The notes below the pieces were generated by a model that saw nothing but the letters and a program-made list of their open reading frames with translations, searched no databases and was not told the DNA's origin. Source: DTU080 sp050945315 (GTDB taxonomy: Bacteria; Bacillota; Limnochordia; DTU080). From it: a DNA stretch of 5,817 nt. Below are positions 5,747 to 5,817 of the stretch, in pieces (position 1 is the first letter of the stretch; every line of letters begins with the position of its first letter). The stretch lies in assembly GCA_050945315.1 (NCBI GenBank), contig JBMNSS010000164.1, positions 1-5,817 on the forward strand, read 5' to 3'. Made by a program: the position numbers and the translations under genes.

Positions 5747-5817
5747 ATGAGCAGTTTTGTCGGTTTGGAAATCGCCCGCCGGGGGCTCACTGCTCAGCTC
5801 AAGAGCATGGAAGTGGC
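5747..5817 (+). CDS. flgK: Flagellar hook-associated protein FlgK (3' partial, first 23 codons)
   Basis: FlgK (HAP1) forms the junction between hook and filament outside the cell. Only the start is present: MSSFVGLEIARRGLTAQLKS and three further residues, and the frame stays open to the window edge. This matches the conserved FlgK N terminus, M-S-S-F-x-G-L-x-I-A-x-x-x-L-x-A-Q, which folds as part of the D0 coiled-coil shared by axial proteins. The ATG is 25 bases after the flgN stop, with AAGGGA (5734-5739) as ribosome binding site 7 bases upstream. No terminator or separate promoter is visible between flgN and this gene, so it is probably transcribed with flgM and flgN. FlgL, FlgE or other rod/hook proteins share related N termini, but the SSFxGLxIARR pattern and the preceding flgN favour FlgK. 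Confidence 0.9.
   Translation, partial: MSSFVGLEIARRGLTAQLKSMEV

Noticed and set aside
5739..5750. Tiny upstream frame ATG AGA CCA TGA overlapping the flgK start
   Set aside because: Three codons formed by the ribosome binding site and start codon context; no reason to think it is translated.
1..5817. Mobile element, CRISPR array, tRNA/rRNA or a novel defence-type system
   Set aside because: No direct repeats, terminal inverted repeats, transposase motifs, RNA-gene signatures or unfamiliar gene families; the stretch is continuous flagellar coding sequence on one strand with uniform composition.

Overview
This window is a tightly packed, all-forward segment of a bacterial flagellar gene cluster. 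It is a known kind of system, and I see no unrecognised one. The order is flhA (5' end cut off) - flhF - flhG - fliA/sigD - a small swrB-like membrane protein gene - flgM - flgN-like - flgK (only the first 23 codons). There are no RNA genes, insertion sequences, CRISPR arrays or intrinsic terminators that I can see. Almost every base is coding; the longest gap is 64 bases.

Organism: the DNA is clearly GC-rich, ribosome binding sites are recognisable GGAG/GGGAG/GAGG-type sequences, and the gene order flhA-flhF-flhG-(...)-sigD-swrB-like follows the fla/che operon of Bacillota (Bacillus, clostridia). The FlhG has the N-terminal DQAxxLR motif, and the small protein after the sigma factor is also typical of Bacillota. 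My inference is a GC-rich, motile member of the Bacillota or a related deep Gram-positive-type lineage; the genus cannot be named from this window. Two layout points differ from Bacillus subtilis: no chemotaxis genes lie between flhG and the sigma factor, and flgM-flgN-flgK follow directly instead of sitting at another locus.

Layout: 2-1963 encodes the export-gate protein FlhA; 1953-3008 the SRP-type GTPase FlhF; 3005-3853 its MinD-like ATPase partner FlhG; 3888-4673 the flagellar sigma factor; 4675-4977 a single-pass membrane protein with a helix-turn-helix-like tail. A sigma-28-type promoter (TAAA-N16-GTCGATAT, 4975-5002) has its -35 element laid over the stop codon of that small gene. It is followed by the anti-sigma factor FlgM (5042-5338), a FlgN-type chaperone (5335-5721) and hook-associated protein FlgK (from 5747).

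How they work together: FlhF and FlhG set where and how many flagella are built. FlhA is part of the type III export gate. The sigma factor turns on late genes, and FlgM holds it inactive until FlgM is exported through the finished hook-basal body. FlgN escorts the hook-filament junction proteins, FlgK first. The promoter before flgM divides the row into an upstream block (export, placement, sigma) and a downstream block that the sigma factor probably drives itself, including its own inhibitor. Stop/start overlaps (flhA/flhF, flhF/flhG, flgM/flgN) and very short gaps elsewhere point to translational coupling.
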